From: Caulobacterales bacterium
Lineage (GTDB): Bacteria; Pseudomonadota; Alphaproteobacteria; Caulobacterales; Caulobacteraceae
Direction: 5' to 3'
DNA: 64,000 bases
Assembly: GCA_019510435.1 (NCBI GenBank)
Contig: JAEKKJ010000015.1
Location: 1 to 64,000, forward strand
Below are positions 50,151 through 60,956 of this stretch, one piece after another. Within the stretch, counting starts at the first letter, position 1. Each line of letters opens with the position of its first letter. The notes under the pieces were generated by a model. That model was not told the DNA's origin and did no database searches. It saw only the letters and a program-made list of their open reading frames with translations. A program made the translations under genes and the position numbers.

Positions 50151-52601
50151 ATGGACAGCGAGACCTCACGGGCAGGAATCGAGGGGCGCATCCTGGAGCT
50201 GGGCGACCGGCTGGTGGAGGTGGAGGCGCCCGCGCACTTCACCAATGCGCGGGTCGAGGCCTGGATCGACTGGGCGGGCGGTCGCACGGACCTGGCTGCG
50301 GCGATCCTGCAGTATGCCTACGGCCTCGCCGGCCAGGCCCAGTCCAAGGGGCTGACCAAGGACCTGCGCGCCCGCACCCGGTTTCGGGAGAATGTCACCG
50401 AGGCGATGTTGCTGGGCCTCATCGCCCTGAAGCCCGCCGGCCAGCCGCTCAAGCAGCTGGAGCCCGGCGAGGCGGCGCTGGAGCGGATGACCGCGGCCCA
50501 CCGCGGCCGCGAGGCGGCCCAGGCCGCCGCGACCCGGCAGGGCCAGCGGCTGCAGGCGGTGATGGACGCCGTCCTGCGCTGCGAGGGCGATGCCGCCGCC
50601 TGCGCCGATCCCCTGCGCAACACCAGCCTGGCGCGCGCGGTCGAAGCCGCCCGGGCCGCCGGCGCCGAGGACGCCACCATCCTGGAGGCCATCGCCCTGG
50701 CCCGCGCGGGTGAGAGCGTCTGGCTCTGCGCGCCCCCGCCGCCCGCGCCCCTGTCGCCCGTGGTGGCGCCCCTGGCTGCGGCGATGACGGCCAGCCCCGC
50801 CCTCGCCCGCGCCGCCTGGACCACTGGGCGCCTCATCGCCGCGCCTGACCATGAGGCCGCCGCCGTGGCCGAGGCCGCGGCCCTGCCGACCGCCGGCGTG
50901 GAGCTGATGGCCTTCTGGCGCGACGCCGATTTCGACGAAAGCGCCTTCAAGGGCGCGGTGCGGCTGGCCGCCCAGGCGCTCGCGGCGGAGGCGGACGGTC
51001 CGCTGCGCCTGGCCCTGGGCGGGCTGGGCGAATGGCTGGCGGCCCACGGTTTCGACTACGACAGCGACGACGCCCGCCAGGCGGCCGCCAACCTGTTCGG
51101 CCTGGCGCGACAGGCGGCGGAGGACCTGGGCCTCGACCTGTGCCTGGCGCTCGTGGACGACCCCGAACTCGCCCTGCGCCTCGGCGCGCGCCTGGACGCC
51201 GCCCCGTGGAGCGGGCCGACCACCATCGCCGAGACCATCGATGGTGAGGTGGTGCGCGTGCTGTCGGAGGCCGCCGCGCTTGGGCTCTCGGCGGTCTCGG
51301 CGACGCTGGAGGATGCGCAAGGCTGGCTGCTGGGCCATCGGGACCTGACCGAGGCGCCGGGGGTCAACCGCAAGACCCTGACCGCGCGCGGATTTACGGC
51401 CCTGGAGATCGACGCCGCCCAGGCCGAGCTGCCGTTCGTGCGCCGCCTGGCCCAGGCGTTCGCCCCGGCCATCGTCGGCGAAGGCTTCCTGCGCGACGTG
51501 CTGGGGGCGACGCCGGAGCAGCTGGCCGACCCTGGCCTCGACGTGCTGGCGCTGGCCGGTTTCACGCCGGCGGAGATCGCGCAGGCGCAGGCCTATGCGC
51601 TGGGCTCGGACAGCCTGGCCGCCGCGCCCTTCCTCGGCGAGGACCAGGCTCGGGTGTTCCGCTGCGCGCATGAGATCCCCCTCTCGGCCCAGGCGGCAAT
51701 GCTGGCGGCCCTGGCGCCGGTGCTGGACGCCCCGCCGGTGCTGGACGTGCCCCTGCCCTGGGACGCGACCCTGGCGGAGGTCGCCGCCGTGCTGGCCGAG
51801 GCGAAGGGACCGGTGCGGGTGCGCCGGGCCGGCCCGCCCGCCAGCCTGCTGCTCGAGATCGCCCCGACGACGGACCTTCCGGTCCTGCGGGCAGCGGCGC
51901 CCGAGCCTGAAGAACGGGTGGTCGAGCGCATCGTGGAGCGTGGGCGCACGCGCCAGAAGCTGCCGGACCGCCGCAAGGGCTACATCCAGAAGGCCAGCGT
52001 CGGCGGCCACAAGGTCTATCTCCACACCGGCGAGTACGACGACGGCCAGCTGGGCGAGATCTTCATCGACATGCACAAGGAAGGCGCCGCCTTCCGCTCG
52101 CTGATGAACAACTTCGCCATCGCGATCTCGATCGGGCTGCAATACGGCGTGCCCCTGGACGAGTTCGTGGACGCGTTCGTCTTCACCCGCTTCGAGCCGG
52201 CCGGCCCGGTCACCGGCAACGATACGGTGAAGTCGGCGACCTCGATCCTCGACTACATCTTCCGCGAACTGGGCGTCAGCTACCTGGGCCGCGACGACCT
52301 GGGCAATACCGAGGAGCTCAACGCCGACGGCCTCGGCCGGGGGAAGGCCGACAAGCTGGAGGGCGACCAAGCGCCGCAGCCGGCCTCGCGCTTCATCAGC
52401 CGCGGATTCGCCCGCGGCGCGGCGCCGGACAACCTGGTCTTCCTGCCGTCCGCCAACCGGCCGGCGGGCCCCGCCGCCCTCGGCGCAGCGGGCGTCTGCG
52501 CCGCCTGCGGCGACATCGCGGTGGTCCGCAAGGGCCAGGCGCTGATCTGCGAAACCTGCGGCGCGCGGGCGGGGCGAATCCCCGAGGACCAGACTGGCTG
52601 A
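50151..52601 (+). CDS. Degenerate class II ribonucleotide reductase-like protein with TSCPD domain
   Basis: 816 residues. From about 260 it follows B12-dependent NrdJ in order: [43 protein letters not shown] (404), a [16 protein letters not shown] block, [16 protein letters not shown] (503), then the TSCPD domain (603-705, [36 protein letters not shown]) and a C-terminal zinc-ribbon-like tail with C783, C786, C800 and C803. The first 250 residues are not like the barrel and I see no glycine-loop or PCGE-type cysteine motif, so reductase activity is unlikely. The function may be regulatory or structural; see findings. Confidence 0.85.
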   Translation: MDSETSRAGIEGRILELGDRLVEVEAPAHFTNARVEAWIDWAGGRTDLAAAILQYAYGLAGQAQSKGLTKDLRARTRFRENVTEAMLLGLIALKPAGQPLKQLEPGEAALERMTAAHRGREAAQAAATRQGQRLQAVMDAVLRCEGDAAACADPLRNTSLARAVEAARAAGAEDATILEAIALARAGESVWLCAPPPPAPLSPVVAPLAAAMTASPALARAAWTTGRLIAAPDHEAAAVAEAAALPTAGVELMAFWRDADFDESAFKGAVRLAAQALAAEADGPLRLALGGLGEWLAAHGFDYDSDDARQAAANLFGLARQAAEDLGLDLCLALVDDPELALRLGARLDAAPWSGPTTIAETIDGEVVRVLSEAAALGLSAVSATLEDAQGWLLGHRDLTEAPGVNRKTLTARGFTALEIDAAQAELPFVRRLAQAFAPAIVGEGFLRDVLGATPEQLADPGLDVLALAGFTPAEIAQAQAYALGSDSLAAAPFLGEDQARVFRCAHEIPLSAQAAMLAALAPVLDAPPVLDVPLPWDATLAEVAAVLAEAKGPVRVRRAGPPASLLLEIAPTTDLPVLRAAAPEPEERVVERIVERGRTRQKLPDRRKGYIQKASVGGHKVYLHTGEYDDGQLGEIFIDMHKEGAAFRSLMNNFAIAISIGLQYGVPLDEFVDAFVFTRFEPAGPVTGNDTVKSATSILDYIFRELGVSYLGRDDLGNTEELNADGLGRGKADKLEGDQAPQPASRFISRGFARGAAPDNLVFLPSANRPAGPAALGAAGVCAACGDIAVVRKGQALICETCGARAGRIPEDQTG

Positions 52602-52709
52602 CGGCCTGCACGGCGCCGCCCAAACCCCGGTAATTACCGCGATTTAAGTGGCGCCCCTGGGTCGATGCGGGCAGAGGTGGCCCGTCCACTGCAAGGATCC
52701 GCCTGCCCA

Positions 52710-53744
52710 ATGAAGCGTCTGTCCCCCCTCCTGGCCGCCACGGCCGCCCTCCTCGCGATCGCCCCGATCGCCGGGCGCGCGTGGGCCGGCGAGAAGGAGA
52801 TTCCGCGGCAGACCTCGTTCGGCGGTTCCTGTGTGAAATGCGACCTTTCCGGGCGGAACCTCTCAAACGCGCGGATCATCGGCGCCAACTTCTCCGGGGC
52901 CATGTTCGTGGGCGCCGTGCTGCGGGACGCCAAGTTCCACGCCTCGTCCTTCGTGGGCGCTGACCTGACCAAGGCCGACCTCTCGGACGCGGCCATGACC
53001 GGCGCCAACTTCACCAACGCCAACCTCTCCAGCGCCCGGCTGCGCTCCACCGAAGCCAATGGCGTGGTGTTCGCCTCGGCCAACCTGACCCGGGCCGACC
53101 TGTCGGATTCGGAAGCCACTGGCGCGAACTTCCAGAAGGCCATCCTGGTCAACGCGGTCCTGAAGTCCGCGACCCTGCGCGGCGTGCTGTTCGACCAGGC
53201 CGACCTCAGCCACGCCCAGCTGAACGATATCGACGCCCAGGGCGCGAACTTCACGCGGGCCAAGCTGAGCGGCGCCACCCTGCACTCGGCCGACCTGCGC
53301 GGCGCGACCTTCTCCCGCGTGGAAGCCGGCGGCGCCGATTTCAGCGATGCGGACCTGACCGGGGCCAACCTCACGGGCGACTTCAACCGCGCCAGTTTCC
53401 ACAGCGCCGACATGACCGCGGCCAACCTGGCCGGCGGCGACTTCGACGGCGCGGACTTCCGCGATGCGGACCTGTCGCACGCCACGCTGAACGGCGCGGA
53501 CCTGTCCGGCGCCCGGGGCCTCAGTCAGGAGCAGCTGGACGAGGCCTGCACCGACCCGCGCACCCGGCTGCCGAAGGGCCTGGTCTCGCACGGCTGCCTG
53601 GGCGGATTGCACCTGACCATCCATCGCGAGCACGAACGCGACCGCGATCGTGAGCGGACACGCTACGCGCTGCCAACGCCCCCCGCGCCCCCGGCTCCGC
53701 CAGCGCCTCCCGCGCCGCGCTACGTGATCACGACCCCCCGCTAG
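52710..53744 (+). CDS. Exported pentapeptide-repeat protein
   Basis: 344 residues from the ATG at 52710, with AAGGAT upstream. Signal peptide (SPLLAATAALLAIAPIAGRAWA), then a cysteine pair in GGSCVKC, and about 40 tandem A(D/N)LXX repeats from residue 45 to 275 forming a right-handed quadrilateral helix. The tail is charged (HEREHERDRDRER-like) and then Pro/Ala-rich. Exported pentapeptide proteins have unknown roles; a scaffold function is a guess. Convergent with aspS. Confidence 0.9.
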   Translation: MKRLSPLLAATAALLAIAPIAGRAWAGEKEIPRQTSFGGSCVKCDLSGRNLSNARIIGANFSGAMFVGAVLRDAKFHASSFVGADLTKADLSDAAMTGANFTNANLSSARLRSTEANGVVFASANLTRADLSDSEATGANFQKAILVNAVLKSATLRGVLFDQADLSHAQLNDIDAQGANFTRAKLSGATLHSADLRGATFSRVEAGGADFSDADLTGANLTGDFNRASFHSADMTAANLAGGDFDGADFRDADLSHATLNGADLSGARGLSQEQLDEACTDPRTRLPKGLVSHGCLGGLHLTIHREHERDRDRERTRYALPTPPAPPAPPAPPAPRYVITTPR

Positions 53745-53759
53745 GGACGTTCGGCGGCC

Positions 53760-55538
53760 TTACGCCTTGATCGGCGGCGCCAGGCGGATGTGCAGTTCTT
53801 TCAGCTGCTTGTCGCTGACTTCCGACGGCGCGTTCATCATCAGGTCCTGGCCCTGCTGGTTCAGCGGGAAGGCGATGACCTCGCGGATGGCGGTCTGGCC
53901 GGCCAGCAGCATGACGATGCGGTCGATGCCGGGCGCCAGGCCCCCGTGCGGCGGCGCGCCGTGGCGGAAGGCGTTCAGCATGCCGCCGAACTGCTCCTCC
54001 ACGACCTCCGGGCCGTAGCCCGCGATCTCGAAGGCGCGCAGCATGATCTCCGGCCGATGGTTCCGGATCGCGCCGGAGCACAGCTCGTAGCCGTTGCAGA
54101 CGATGTCGTACTGGTAGGCCAGGATCTCCAGCGGATCCTTGCCGTTCAGCGCCTCCAGCTCACCCTGCGGCATCGAGAACGGGTTGTGGCTGAAGTCGAC
54201 GCGGTGCGTCTCCTCGTTCATCTCGAACATCGGGAAGTCGACGATCCAGACGAACTCGAAGCGGTCCTCGTCCACCAGCTTCAGGTCGGTCCCCACCTTG
54301 GTGCGCGCATTGCCGGCGAACTTGGCGAAGACCTTGGGATCGCCGGCCACGAAGAAGGCCGCATCCCCCTGCCCCAGCCCCAGCTGGCCCATGACCGCGT
54401 CGGTCTTCTCCGCGCCCAGGTTCTTGGCGATCGGGCCGCCCCAGCCGCCCTGGTCCTCGCTCCAGAAGATGTAGCCCAGGCCCGGCTGGCCCTCGCCCTG
54501 CGCCCATGAGTTCATGCGGTCGCAGAAGGCCCGGGACCCGCCCTTCGGCGCGGGAATGGCCCACACCGCGTTCTTGGCGTCCTCGAGGATCCGCGCGAAC
54601 AGGCCGAACCCGCCGCCGCGGAAATGGTCGGAGACGTCCTGCATGACCAGCGGGTTGCGCAGGTCGGGCTTGTCGGTGCCGTACTTGGCGATCGCCTCGC
54701 GGTAGGGGATGCGCGGGAACGGATAGGGCGTCACCGGCTTGCCGCCCGCGAACTCCTCGAAGACCCCGTGCATGACGGGCTCGATCGCCGCGAACACGTC
54801 CTCCTGGGTGACGAAGCTCATCTCCACGTCGAGCTGGTAGAACTCCAGGGAGCGGTCGGCGCGCAGGTCCTCGTCGCGGAAGCACGGCGCGATCTGGAAA
54901 TAGCGATCGAAGCCGGAGACCATCAGCAGCTGCTTGAACTGCTGCGGCGCCTGGGGCAGCGCGTAGAACTGGGTCGGATGCAGCCGCGAGGGCACCAGGA
55001 AGTCCCGCGCGCCCTCCGGGCTGGAGGCCGTCAGGATCGGCGTCTGGTACTCCAGGAAGCCCTGCCCGATCATGCGATTGCGGATCGAGTGGATCACCTT
55101 GGAGCGCAGCACGATGTTGCGATGCAGGGTCTCGCGGCGCAGGTCCAGGTGGCGGTTCTTGAGGCGGATGTCCTCGGGATAGTCGGGCTCGCCGAAGACC
55201 GGAAGCGGCAGCTCGGCCGCCTCGGACAGGACCGCCACCTCGGCGACCTTCACCTCGACCTCGCCGGTCGGCAGGTTCGGGTTGATCGTCTCGGGCGTGC
55301 GGGCCACGACCTCGCCGTCCACGCGGATCACGCTCTCGGCGCGCAGGTGCTCGACCACGCCGAACCCGGGCGTGCCCGGATTGAAGACCAGCTGGGTCAG
55401 ACCATAGTGGTCGCGCAGGTCGATGAAGATCAGGCCGCCGTGGTCGCGCTTGCGGTGAATCCACCCCGAGAGGCGGACCGGCTGGCCGGTGTCGGCGGCG
55501 CGAAGCGCGCCGCAGGTGTGCGTGCGGTAGGCGTGCAT
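53760..55538 (-). CDS. aspS: Aspartyl-tRNA synthetase (bacterial type)
   Basis: 592 residues. OB-fold anticodon domain ([23 protein letters not shown]), class II motifs [21 protein letters not shown] and [20 protein letters not shown], the GAD insertion of bacterial enzymes, and [18 protein letters not shown] as motif 3. It charges tRNA-Asp, perhaps also tRNA-Asn. Upstream there is a TTGACA (minus strand, 55602-55597) but no good -10. Confidence 0.97.
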   Translation of the reverse strand: MHAYRTHTCGALRAADTGQPVRLSGWIHRKRDHGGLIFIDLRDHYGLTQLVFNPGTPGFGVVEHLRAESVIRVDGEVVARTPETINPNLPTGEVEVKVAEVAVLSEAAELPLPVFGEPDYPEDIRLKNRHLDLRRETLHRNIVLRSKVIHSIRNRMIGQGFLEYQTPILTASSPEGARDFLVPSRLHPTQFYALPQAPQQFKQLLMVSGFDRYFQIAPCFRDEDLRADRSLEFYQLDVEMSFVTQEDVFAAIEPVMHGVFEEFAGGKPVTPYPFPRIPYREAIAKYGTDKPDLRNPLVMQDVSDHFRGGGFGLFARILEDAKNAVWAIPAPKGGSRAFCDRMNSWAQGEGQPGLGYIFWSEDQGGWGGPIAKNLGAEKTDAVMGQLGLGQGDAAFFVAGDPKVFAKFAGNARTKVGTDLKLVDEDRFEFVWIVDFPMFEMNEETHRVDFSHNPFSMPQGELEALNGKDPLEILAYQYDIVCNGYELCSGAIRNHRPEIMLRAFEIAGYGPEVVEEQFGGMLNAFRHGAPPHGGLAPGIDRIVMLLAGQTAIREVIAFPLNQQGQDLMMNAPSEVSDKQLKELHIRLAPPIKA

Positions 55539-55662
55539 ATCTCAGCGAAATCGGGGTGTTTTACGAGGCGCGGAAGGGCGCATGCGGTGACGGTGATGTC
55601 AAGCAACGCATTTGCCGGAGGGACATCGCCTTGGGTGCGCAAACCCGCTTAGGCTTGGCGTC

Positions 55663-56154
55663 ATGAAGCGCCTCCTCATCGTCTGGCACTCGCGCACCGG
55701 CGCCGCTCGGGCGATGGCCGAGGCGGCCGAGGCTGGCGGCCGGCGGGAGCCCCAGGTCGAGGTGATCCGGATCCCCGCGGAACAGGCCGGCCCGGACGAC
55801 CTGCTGGCGGCGGATGGCTACCTCTTCGCCGCGCCAGAGAACCTGGCGTCGCTGTCCGGGGAGATGAAGGCCTTCTTCGACCGCAGCTACTATCCCGTGC
55901 TGGACCGGCTCGGCGGCCGTCCCTACGCGGGCCTGATCGCCGCCGGGAGCGACGGCGAAGGCGCTGCGCGGCAACTGGCCCGCATCGCCACCGGCTGGCG
56001 GCTGAAGGCGGTGGCCGAGCCGTTGATCGTCTGCACCCACGCCCAAAGTCCCGAGGCGATCCTGGCGCCCAAGGCGCTCGCCGCAGCCGACCTCGCCCGC
56101 TGCGCCGAGCTGGGCCAGGCCCTGGCGGCGGGCCTCTCGCTGGGCGTGTTCTAG
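55663..56154 (+). CDS. Flavodoxin-fold NAD(P)H-dependent reductase family protein
   Basis: 163 residues from the ATG at 55663. RLLIVWHSRTGAARAMAEA is the FMN phosphate loop of flavodoxins; PENLASLSGEMKAFFDR matches the WrbA-like GNMSAQMKAFLD segment. It probably binds FMN and transfers electrons. No partner is apparent. Divergent from aspS, and followed by a universal stress protein gene after 102 bases. Confidence 0.85.
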   Translation: MKRLLIVWHSRTGAARAMAEAAEAGGRREPQVEVIRIPAEQAGPDDLLAADGYLFAAPENLASLSGEMKAFFDRSYYPVLDRLGGRPYAGLIAAGSDGEGAARQLARIATGWRLKAVAEPLIVCTHAQSPEAILAPKALAAADLARCAELGQALAAGLSLGVF

Positions 56155-56256
56155 AAACCGACACCCCCTGCGACCACCCGGCGCTCTCGTCGAAGTTGAT
56201 GGTCAAGCGTGGGATTTGCGCGTTGAGTCAGCGCAAGAACGAGGAAACGCCCCCTG

Positions 56257-56739
56257 ATGTATCGCCGAGTGCTCCTGGCCTACGACGGATCGCGCGAGGG
56301 TCGCGGCGCCCTGCGCGAGGGCGCGGTGATGGCGCGCAGGTTCGGCTGCCAGGTCTTCCTGCTGTGCGTCGTGGCGGAAAGCCCCGGGGTGCGCATCGGC
56401 GAGGCCGCCTATGCCGGCGCCGTGGCCCATACCAGCGGGACCTATCGCGAGCTGTTCGACGAGGCCATGGCGCGGCTGCGGGAGCTGGGCTTCGAGCCGC
56501 AGGGCAAGATCGTCACGGGCGAGCCCGCCGCGGAGATCGCCGCCTATGTCCGCCAGATCGGCGCGGACCTGGTGGTGGTGGGCCACCGCAAGAAGAACCT
56601 GCTCGAGCGGTGGTGGTCCGGCGAGACGGGCGCCTATCTGGTGGACCACATCGGCTGCAGCCTCCTGATCGCCCGCTCGACCCTCAGCGACGAGGAGTTC
56701 TTCGCCGCCTTCGGGCGCGAGGCCAAGGCGAAGGCCTAG
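56257..56739 (+). CDS. Universal stress protein, UspA family
   Basis: 160 residues, one Usp domain: VLLAYDGSREGRGALREGA start, central DLVVVGHRKKN and C-terminal SCSLLIAR-like strand. The ATP loop is unusual: G-H-R-K-K-N rather than G-x-x-G, so nucleotide binding is uncertain. Role in stress or signalling cannot be specified. Convergent with the efflux operon 12 bases away. Confidence 0.88.
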   Translation: MYRRVLLAYDGSREGRGALREGAVMARRFGCQVFLLCVVAESPGVRIGEAAYAGAVAHTSGTYRELFDEAMARLRELGFEPQGKIVTGEPAAEIAAYVRQIGADLVVVGHRKKNLLERWWSGETGAYLVDHIGCSLLIARSTLSDEEFFAAFGREAKAKA

Positions 56740-56751
56740 AGCTCGCTCCGG

Positions 56752-58191
56752 CTATTTCCCGCGCCAGTCCGTGGCCGTGGCGGCGTAGAGCTCCACCAAA
56801 TCCTCGAAGCGCTGGCCCTCGGCCTGGGCCAGGGCGCGACGGGCGCGGCTGAGCTGGCGCTGGGCGTCGATCAGCTGCATCAGGCTGCCGCCGCCCAGCC
56901 GATAGGCGTTCTGCGCGTCCCGCAGGCTGGCTTCGGCGGCAGCGCTCGAGCGCTGCAGAGCCTCGATCTGCTGCTGGTCGGTCCCGAGGTCGGCCAGCGC
57001 GTCGGAGACCTGGACGAACGCCCGCAGCACCGTCTGCTGGTAGCGGGCCAGCGAGGCCCGAGCCTCGGCCTCGGCGGCGCGCCGCTCGGCCTTCAGGGTC
57101 CCGCCATGGAAGATCGGCGCCGTGGCGCCGGCCAGCAGGTTCCAGCCGCTGGACGAGTAGTTGAACAGCTTCTCGGGCTTGACGGCGCTCTGGGTGAGGT
57201 TCGCCGAGAGCCGGATGTCGGGGTACTGGTTGGCCACCGCGACCCCGATCTCTGCGGTCGTCGCGTGCAGCTCCGCCTCGGCCGCGAGGATATCGGGCCG
57301 GTTGCGCACCAGGGTCGACGGCAGGCTGATCGGGATCTCCGTCGGCGTCACCAGGCGTCCGATGTCGAACTCCGGCGGCGCCCACTCCGCCGGCGAGCGG
57401 CCGGCCAGCAGGGCCAGCTGGTGGCGAGCCTGGTCGCGCTGGCGCACGAGCGGCGGCAGCAGGGCCTCGTCCTCGGCGAGCTGGGCCTGGGCGCCGGTGG
57501 TTGCGGAGGGCGCCTCGCCGCCGGCGCGCTGGGCCGCGCGGACCATCTCGGTGACCCGCCGGTCCTCCGCCACCACCGCCTGCAGGGCGGCGATCTGGGC
57601 GTTCAGGCCGGCCAGGCGCATGGCCTGGAGGGCCACATTGCCCGACAGCGCCAGATAGGCCGCGTCCGCCTGGCGCGCGGCCTGCGCGGCGCGGGCCTCG
57701 GCCGCCTCGGTCGCCCGGCGCCGGCCGCCGAAGAGGTCCAGGTCGTAGGAGACCGTGCCCCCGATCGAATAGAGGTTGATGGTCGGGCTGGGGAAGCCGG
57801 AGAAACCGAACGAGGCGGTGTTGATCCGTTCGCGCTGGGCGCTGGCGTTGGCGTCCACCTGCGGCCGCTGAGCCCCGCGCGCCGCGGCGGCCTCGGCCTG
57901 CGCCCGCTGCAGGGTCGCGGTGGCCTCGGCGATGCTGGGGCTGTCGGCGAGGGCCTGGCGGACCACCTGGTCCAGCTCGGGCGAGCCGAAGGCCTGCCAC
58001 CACGGCCCCGCTGACCGCTGGGCGGGATCGAGGCGCACGCCCGGCGCGGCCGGATCGCCGGCCATGGCGAAGCCCGCCCCGGCCGCGCCCTGCGGCGTCG
58101 CCGGCGGCTTGAAATCGGGCCCGACCGCAGCGCAGGCGCTCAGCGCCAGGGCCGCGGCGGCGGCGAAGAGACCTCTACTCGACCGCGGCAT
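56752..58191 (-). CDS. Outer-membrane efflux lipoprotein, NodT/OprM family
   Basis: 479 residues. Lipobox LSAC near residue 19, then two OEP domains with the alpha-helical barrel repeats (LDQVVRQALADSPSIAEATATLQRA and SYDLDLFGGRRR), TolC-family beta segments, and a conserved GGGSLMQLIDAQRQL near the end. It forms the outer-membrane channel of the tripartite pump encoded upstream. It overlaps the MFS gene by 17 bases. Confidence 0.93.
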   Translation of the reverse strand: MPRSSRGLFAAAAALALSACAAVGPDFKPPATPQGAAGAGFAMAGDPAAPGVRLDPAQRSAGPWWQAFGSPELDQVVRQALADSPSIAEATATLQRAQAEAAAARGAQRPQVDANASAQRERINTASFGFSGFPSPTINLYSIGGTVSYDLDLFGGRRRATEAAEARAAQAARQADAAYLALSGNVALQAMRLAGLNAQIAALQAVVAEDRRVTEMVRAAQRAGGEAPSATTGAQAQLAEDEALLPPLVRQRDQARHQLALLAGRSPAEWAPPEFDIGRLVTPTEIPISLPSTLVRNRPDILAAEAELHATTAEIGVAVANQYPDIRLSANLTQSAVKPEKLFNYSSSGWNLLAGATAPIFHGGTLKAERRAAEAEARASLARYQQTVLRAFVQVSDALADLGTDQQQIEALQRSSAAAEASLRDAQNAYRLGGGSLMQLIDAQRQLSRARRALAQAEGQRFEDLVELYAATATDWRGK

Positions 58192-59731
58192 GGGCGGGAT
58201 CCAGGGCGGCCGAGCGCCGCGGCTGCCGCATCAGGAGCAGCATCGGCATGCAGGCCAGGGTGATGATCAGCATGAGTTTGAAGTCGTCCACATAGGCGAC
58301 CATCGTCGCCTGGCGCGTGATCTCGTTGTTGAGGGCCATGAGGCCGCCCTCGGTCCGCAGGTTGTACAGGGGCGGCAGGGTGCTGCGGACCAGGGCGTCG
58401 CTGGCGATGACCTTGCCGGCCAGCGATTCGTGCATGGTCTGGGTGTTGGAGACCTGCAGCGCCTGCATCACCGAGATGCCCACGCTGGAGCCCAGGTTGC
58501 GGATCAGGGTGAACACCGCCGAGCCCTCCGGCCGCAGTTCCGGCGAGATGGTGGCGAACGCCAGGGTCGACAGCGGCACGAAGATCAGTCCCGTGCCCAG
58601 GCCCTGGACGAAGCCGGAGACGATCAGCGGCCGGCTGCTCATCGAAAGGTCGAAGTGGACCATCTGCCAGAGCGCCACGGCGCTGATGGAAAGGCCCGTG
58701 AGCAGGATGATCCGCGTGTCCACCCGCCCCACCAGCCGACCCACCGTGAACATGGCGATGAATGAGCCGAGGCCGCGCGGCATGCTGACCAGGCCCGAGG
58801 TCAGCACCGGGTAGCCCAGCAGCACCTGCATCAGCGGCGGCAGCAGCGCCATGGTCGAGAAGAGCAGGATGCCGACGAAGAAGCCGAACACGCTGGCGGT
58901 GAGGAAGTTGCGGTCCCTGGCGAGCCTGCGGTCGAAGAACGGATGCTCGGCGGTGATGGTGTGGGCGACGAACACCCAAAGGCCGATCACGCAGACGATG
59001 GTCTCGGTCCAGATCTCCCGCGAGGAGAACCAGTCCTGGCTGGGGCCCCGGTCCAGCACCAGCTGGAAGCCGCCCACGAACAGCGTGAGCATCGAAAAGC
59101 CCAGGAAGTCGAAGCGCCGCATCGCCGCCAGCCGCTCGCGGCCGATGAACAGGAAGACGCCGAGGAACGCCAGGATCCCGATCGGCAGGTTGATGTAGAA
59201 GCACCAGCGCCAGGAGAAGTTCTCGGTGAGGTAGCCACCCAGCGCCGGCCCCAGGATCGGGCCCAGGATCGCCCCCGCCCCCCAGATCGCCATGGCCTGG
59301 CCATGCTTCTCCGGCGGGTTGATGTCGAGCAGCACCGCCTGGGAGAGCGGGATCAGCGAGGCGCCGAACACCCCTTGCAGCAGGCGGAATATCACCAGCT
59401 CCGGCAGGCTGCCGGCGATGCCGCACAGCATGGAGGCCACCACGAAACCGGCGATCGACACCAGGAACAGCCGCTTGCGCCCGAACCGGCCGGCCATCCA
59501 CCCCGTCAGCGGGGTCATGATCGCCGCCGAGACGATGTAGGAGGTCAGCACCCAGCCGATCTGTTCCGGGCCGGCGGAGATGCTGCCCTGGATGTGCGGC
59601 AGGGCGACGTTGGCGATGGTGGTGTCCAGGGAGTTCATCACCGTCGCCAGCATGATCGAGGCGGTGATCGGCCAGCGGTTGGCGGCGTCCGGAAGTTCGG
59701 CGGGCATCTGGGCGGCGGCGGTGTCGCTCAT
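58175..59731 (-). CDS. DHA2-family drug efflux transporter (EmrB type)
   Basis: 518 residues with 14 membrane segments. MFS motif MNSLDTTIANVALPHIQ and GWMAGRFGRKRLF are the DHA2 hallmarks (antiporter motif C region LGPALGGYLTENF). It extrudes toxic compounds by proton exchange through the HlyD-like and NodT-like partners. Ten bases downstream of the membrane-fusion gene. Confidence 0.94.
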   Translation of the reverse strand: MSDTAAAQMPAELPDAANRWPITASIMLATVMNSLDTTIANVALPHIQGSISAGPEQIGWVLTSYIVSAAIMTPLTGWMAGRFGRKRLFLVSIAGFVVASMLCGIAGSLPELVIFRLLQGVFGASLIPLSQAVLLDINPPEKHGQAMAIWGAGAILGPILGPALGGYLTENFSWRWCFYINLPIGILAFLGVFLFIGRERLAAMRRFDFLGFSMLTLFVGGFQLVLDRGPSQDWFSSREIWTETIVCVIGLWVFVAHTITAEHPFFDRRLARDRNFLTASVFGFFVGILLFSTMALLPPLMQVLLGYPVLTSGLVSMPRGLGSFIAMFTVGRLVGRVDTRIILLTGLSISAVALWQMVHFDLSMSSRPLIVSGFVQGLGTGLIFVPLSTLAFATISPELRPEGSAVFTLIRNLGSSVGISVMQALQVSNTQTMHESLAGKVIASDALVRSTLPPLYNLRTEGGLMALNNEITRQATMVAYVDDFKLMLIITLACMPMLLLMRQPRRSAALDPAHAAVE

Positions 59732-59741
59732 GGCGCGCGCC

Positions 59742-60800
59742 TCAGCCGGCGCGGCCGGCCGCGCGGACGTCGACCTTGACCTTGGCCGAGAGGCCGGCGC
59801 GCGCCGCCATGCCGGGCGGCGGGCGGTCGAACTCGATGCGCACCGGCAGGCGCTGGGTCACCTTCACCCAGTTGCCGGTGGCGTTCTGGGCGGGCAGCGC
59901 GGAGAACGCAGAGCCCGTGCCAGGCGCGAAACTGGCCACGTGGCCGCGCAGATCGGCGTCGGGATAGGCGTCGATGTCGATCTGCACCGGCTGGCCGACC
60001 TTCATGTGCGCCAGCTGGTCTTCCTTGAAGTTCGCCTCCACCCACGGCTGGCCGGAGAGCAGCCAGAACCCGGTCTGCGAGGCGTTGAGGTAGGCGCCCA
60101 CCGACAGCTGGTCGACGCGCGCCACCACGCCGTCGGTCGGCGCGACGACCGTCGCGTAGGACACGTCCAGGCGTGCGCGCTCCAGATTGGCGCGGGCCTG
60201 CTGCACCGCCGGGGCGCGGCTGCCGATATTGGGGTCGCCGCCGAGCGCGGCCAGCGCCTGCGCCTGTTGCTGGCGGGCGGCCGCGAGCTGGTCGCGCGCC
60301 TCCTGCGCCGCATGGACAGCCTGGTCGACCTGCTGGCGGGACGCGACGCCCGCGGCGGCAAGCTCGCGCTGCCGCGACGCCTCCCGGGCGGTGTAGGTCG
60401 CCGTCTCCTGGGCCGCCGCGACATTGGCGGTCTCGCGCTGGTAGGCGGCGCGCAGCTGGCTCACCTGCAGCTCGGTGTTGGCCAGCTGGGCCTGGGCGGC
60501 GTCGAGGGTGGCCTGGAAGTCGCGGGGATCCAGGCGGAACAGCACCTGGCCCCGCCGGACCGGCTGGTTCTCGCGCACGTAGATCTGCACGACCCGGCCG
60601 CCGATCGACGGCGCCACCGGGGTCTTGGCGATCTGGACGTAGGCGTTGTCGGTGGACTGGAAACGGCCGCCGGTGATGATGAAATAGGCCACGGCCACGG
60701 CGATCAGCAGCGGGCCGGCGATGATCAGCGGCCAGCGCCAACGGCGCAAAGCGCTGCGGCGCGGCGGATCATAGGTCTCGCTTGCCTGTGGGTCGCTCAC
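59742..60800 (-). CDS. HlyD/EmrA-family membrane fusion protein
   Basis: 352 residues from the GTG at 60800 (GAGG upstream); a TTG at 60830 is an alternative. One membrane helix (PLIIAGPLLIAVAVAYFII), biotinyl-lipoyl domain (FQSTDNAYVQIAKTPVAPSIGGRV), a coiled coil of about 110 residues and the YATVVAPTDGVVARV strand. It bridges inner and outer membranes for the EmrB-type pump. Confidence 0.93.
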   Translation of the reverse strand: MSDPQASETYDPPRRSALRRWRWPLIIAGPLLIAVAVAYFIITGGRFQSTDNAYVQIAKTPVAPSIGGRVVQIYVRENQPVRRGQVLFRLDPRDFQATLDAAQAQLANTELQVSQLRAAYQRETANVAAAQETATYTAREASRQRELAAAGVASRQQVDQAVHAAQEARDQLAAARQQQAQALAALGGDPNIGSRAPAVQQARANLERARLDVSYATVVAPTDGVVARVDQLSVGAYLNASQTGFWLLSGQPWVEANFKEDQLAHMKVGQPVQIDIDAYPDADLRGHVASFAPGTGSAFSALPAQNATGNWVKVTQRLPVRIEFDRPPPGMAARAGLSAKVKVDVRAAGRAG

Positions 60801-60956
60801 GTCCCCGGCCTCACCTGGTCCCGACAACAAAGAAGATTGGCGAAATAGAATTGGCCGCCCTCCGCGTGGCGCGGGCGGTGCAGCAGAGCCTTCAGATAGT
60901 CAGCGCCGCGGGATGAGCCAAATGATATGTGGTCACGCGCATAATGAAGGTGATGC

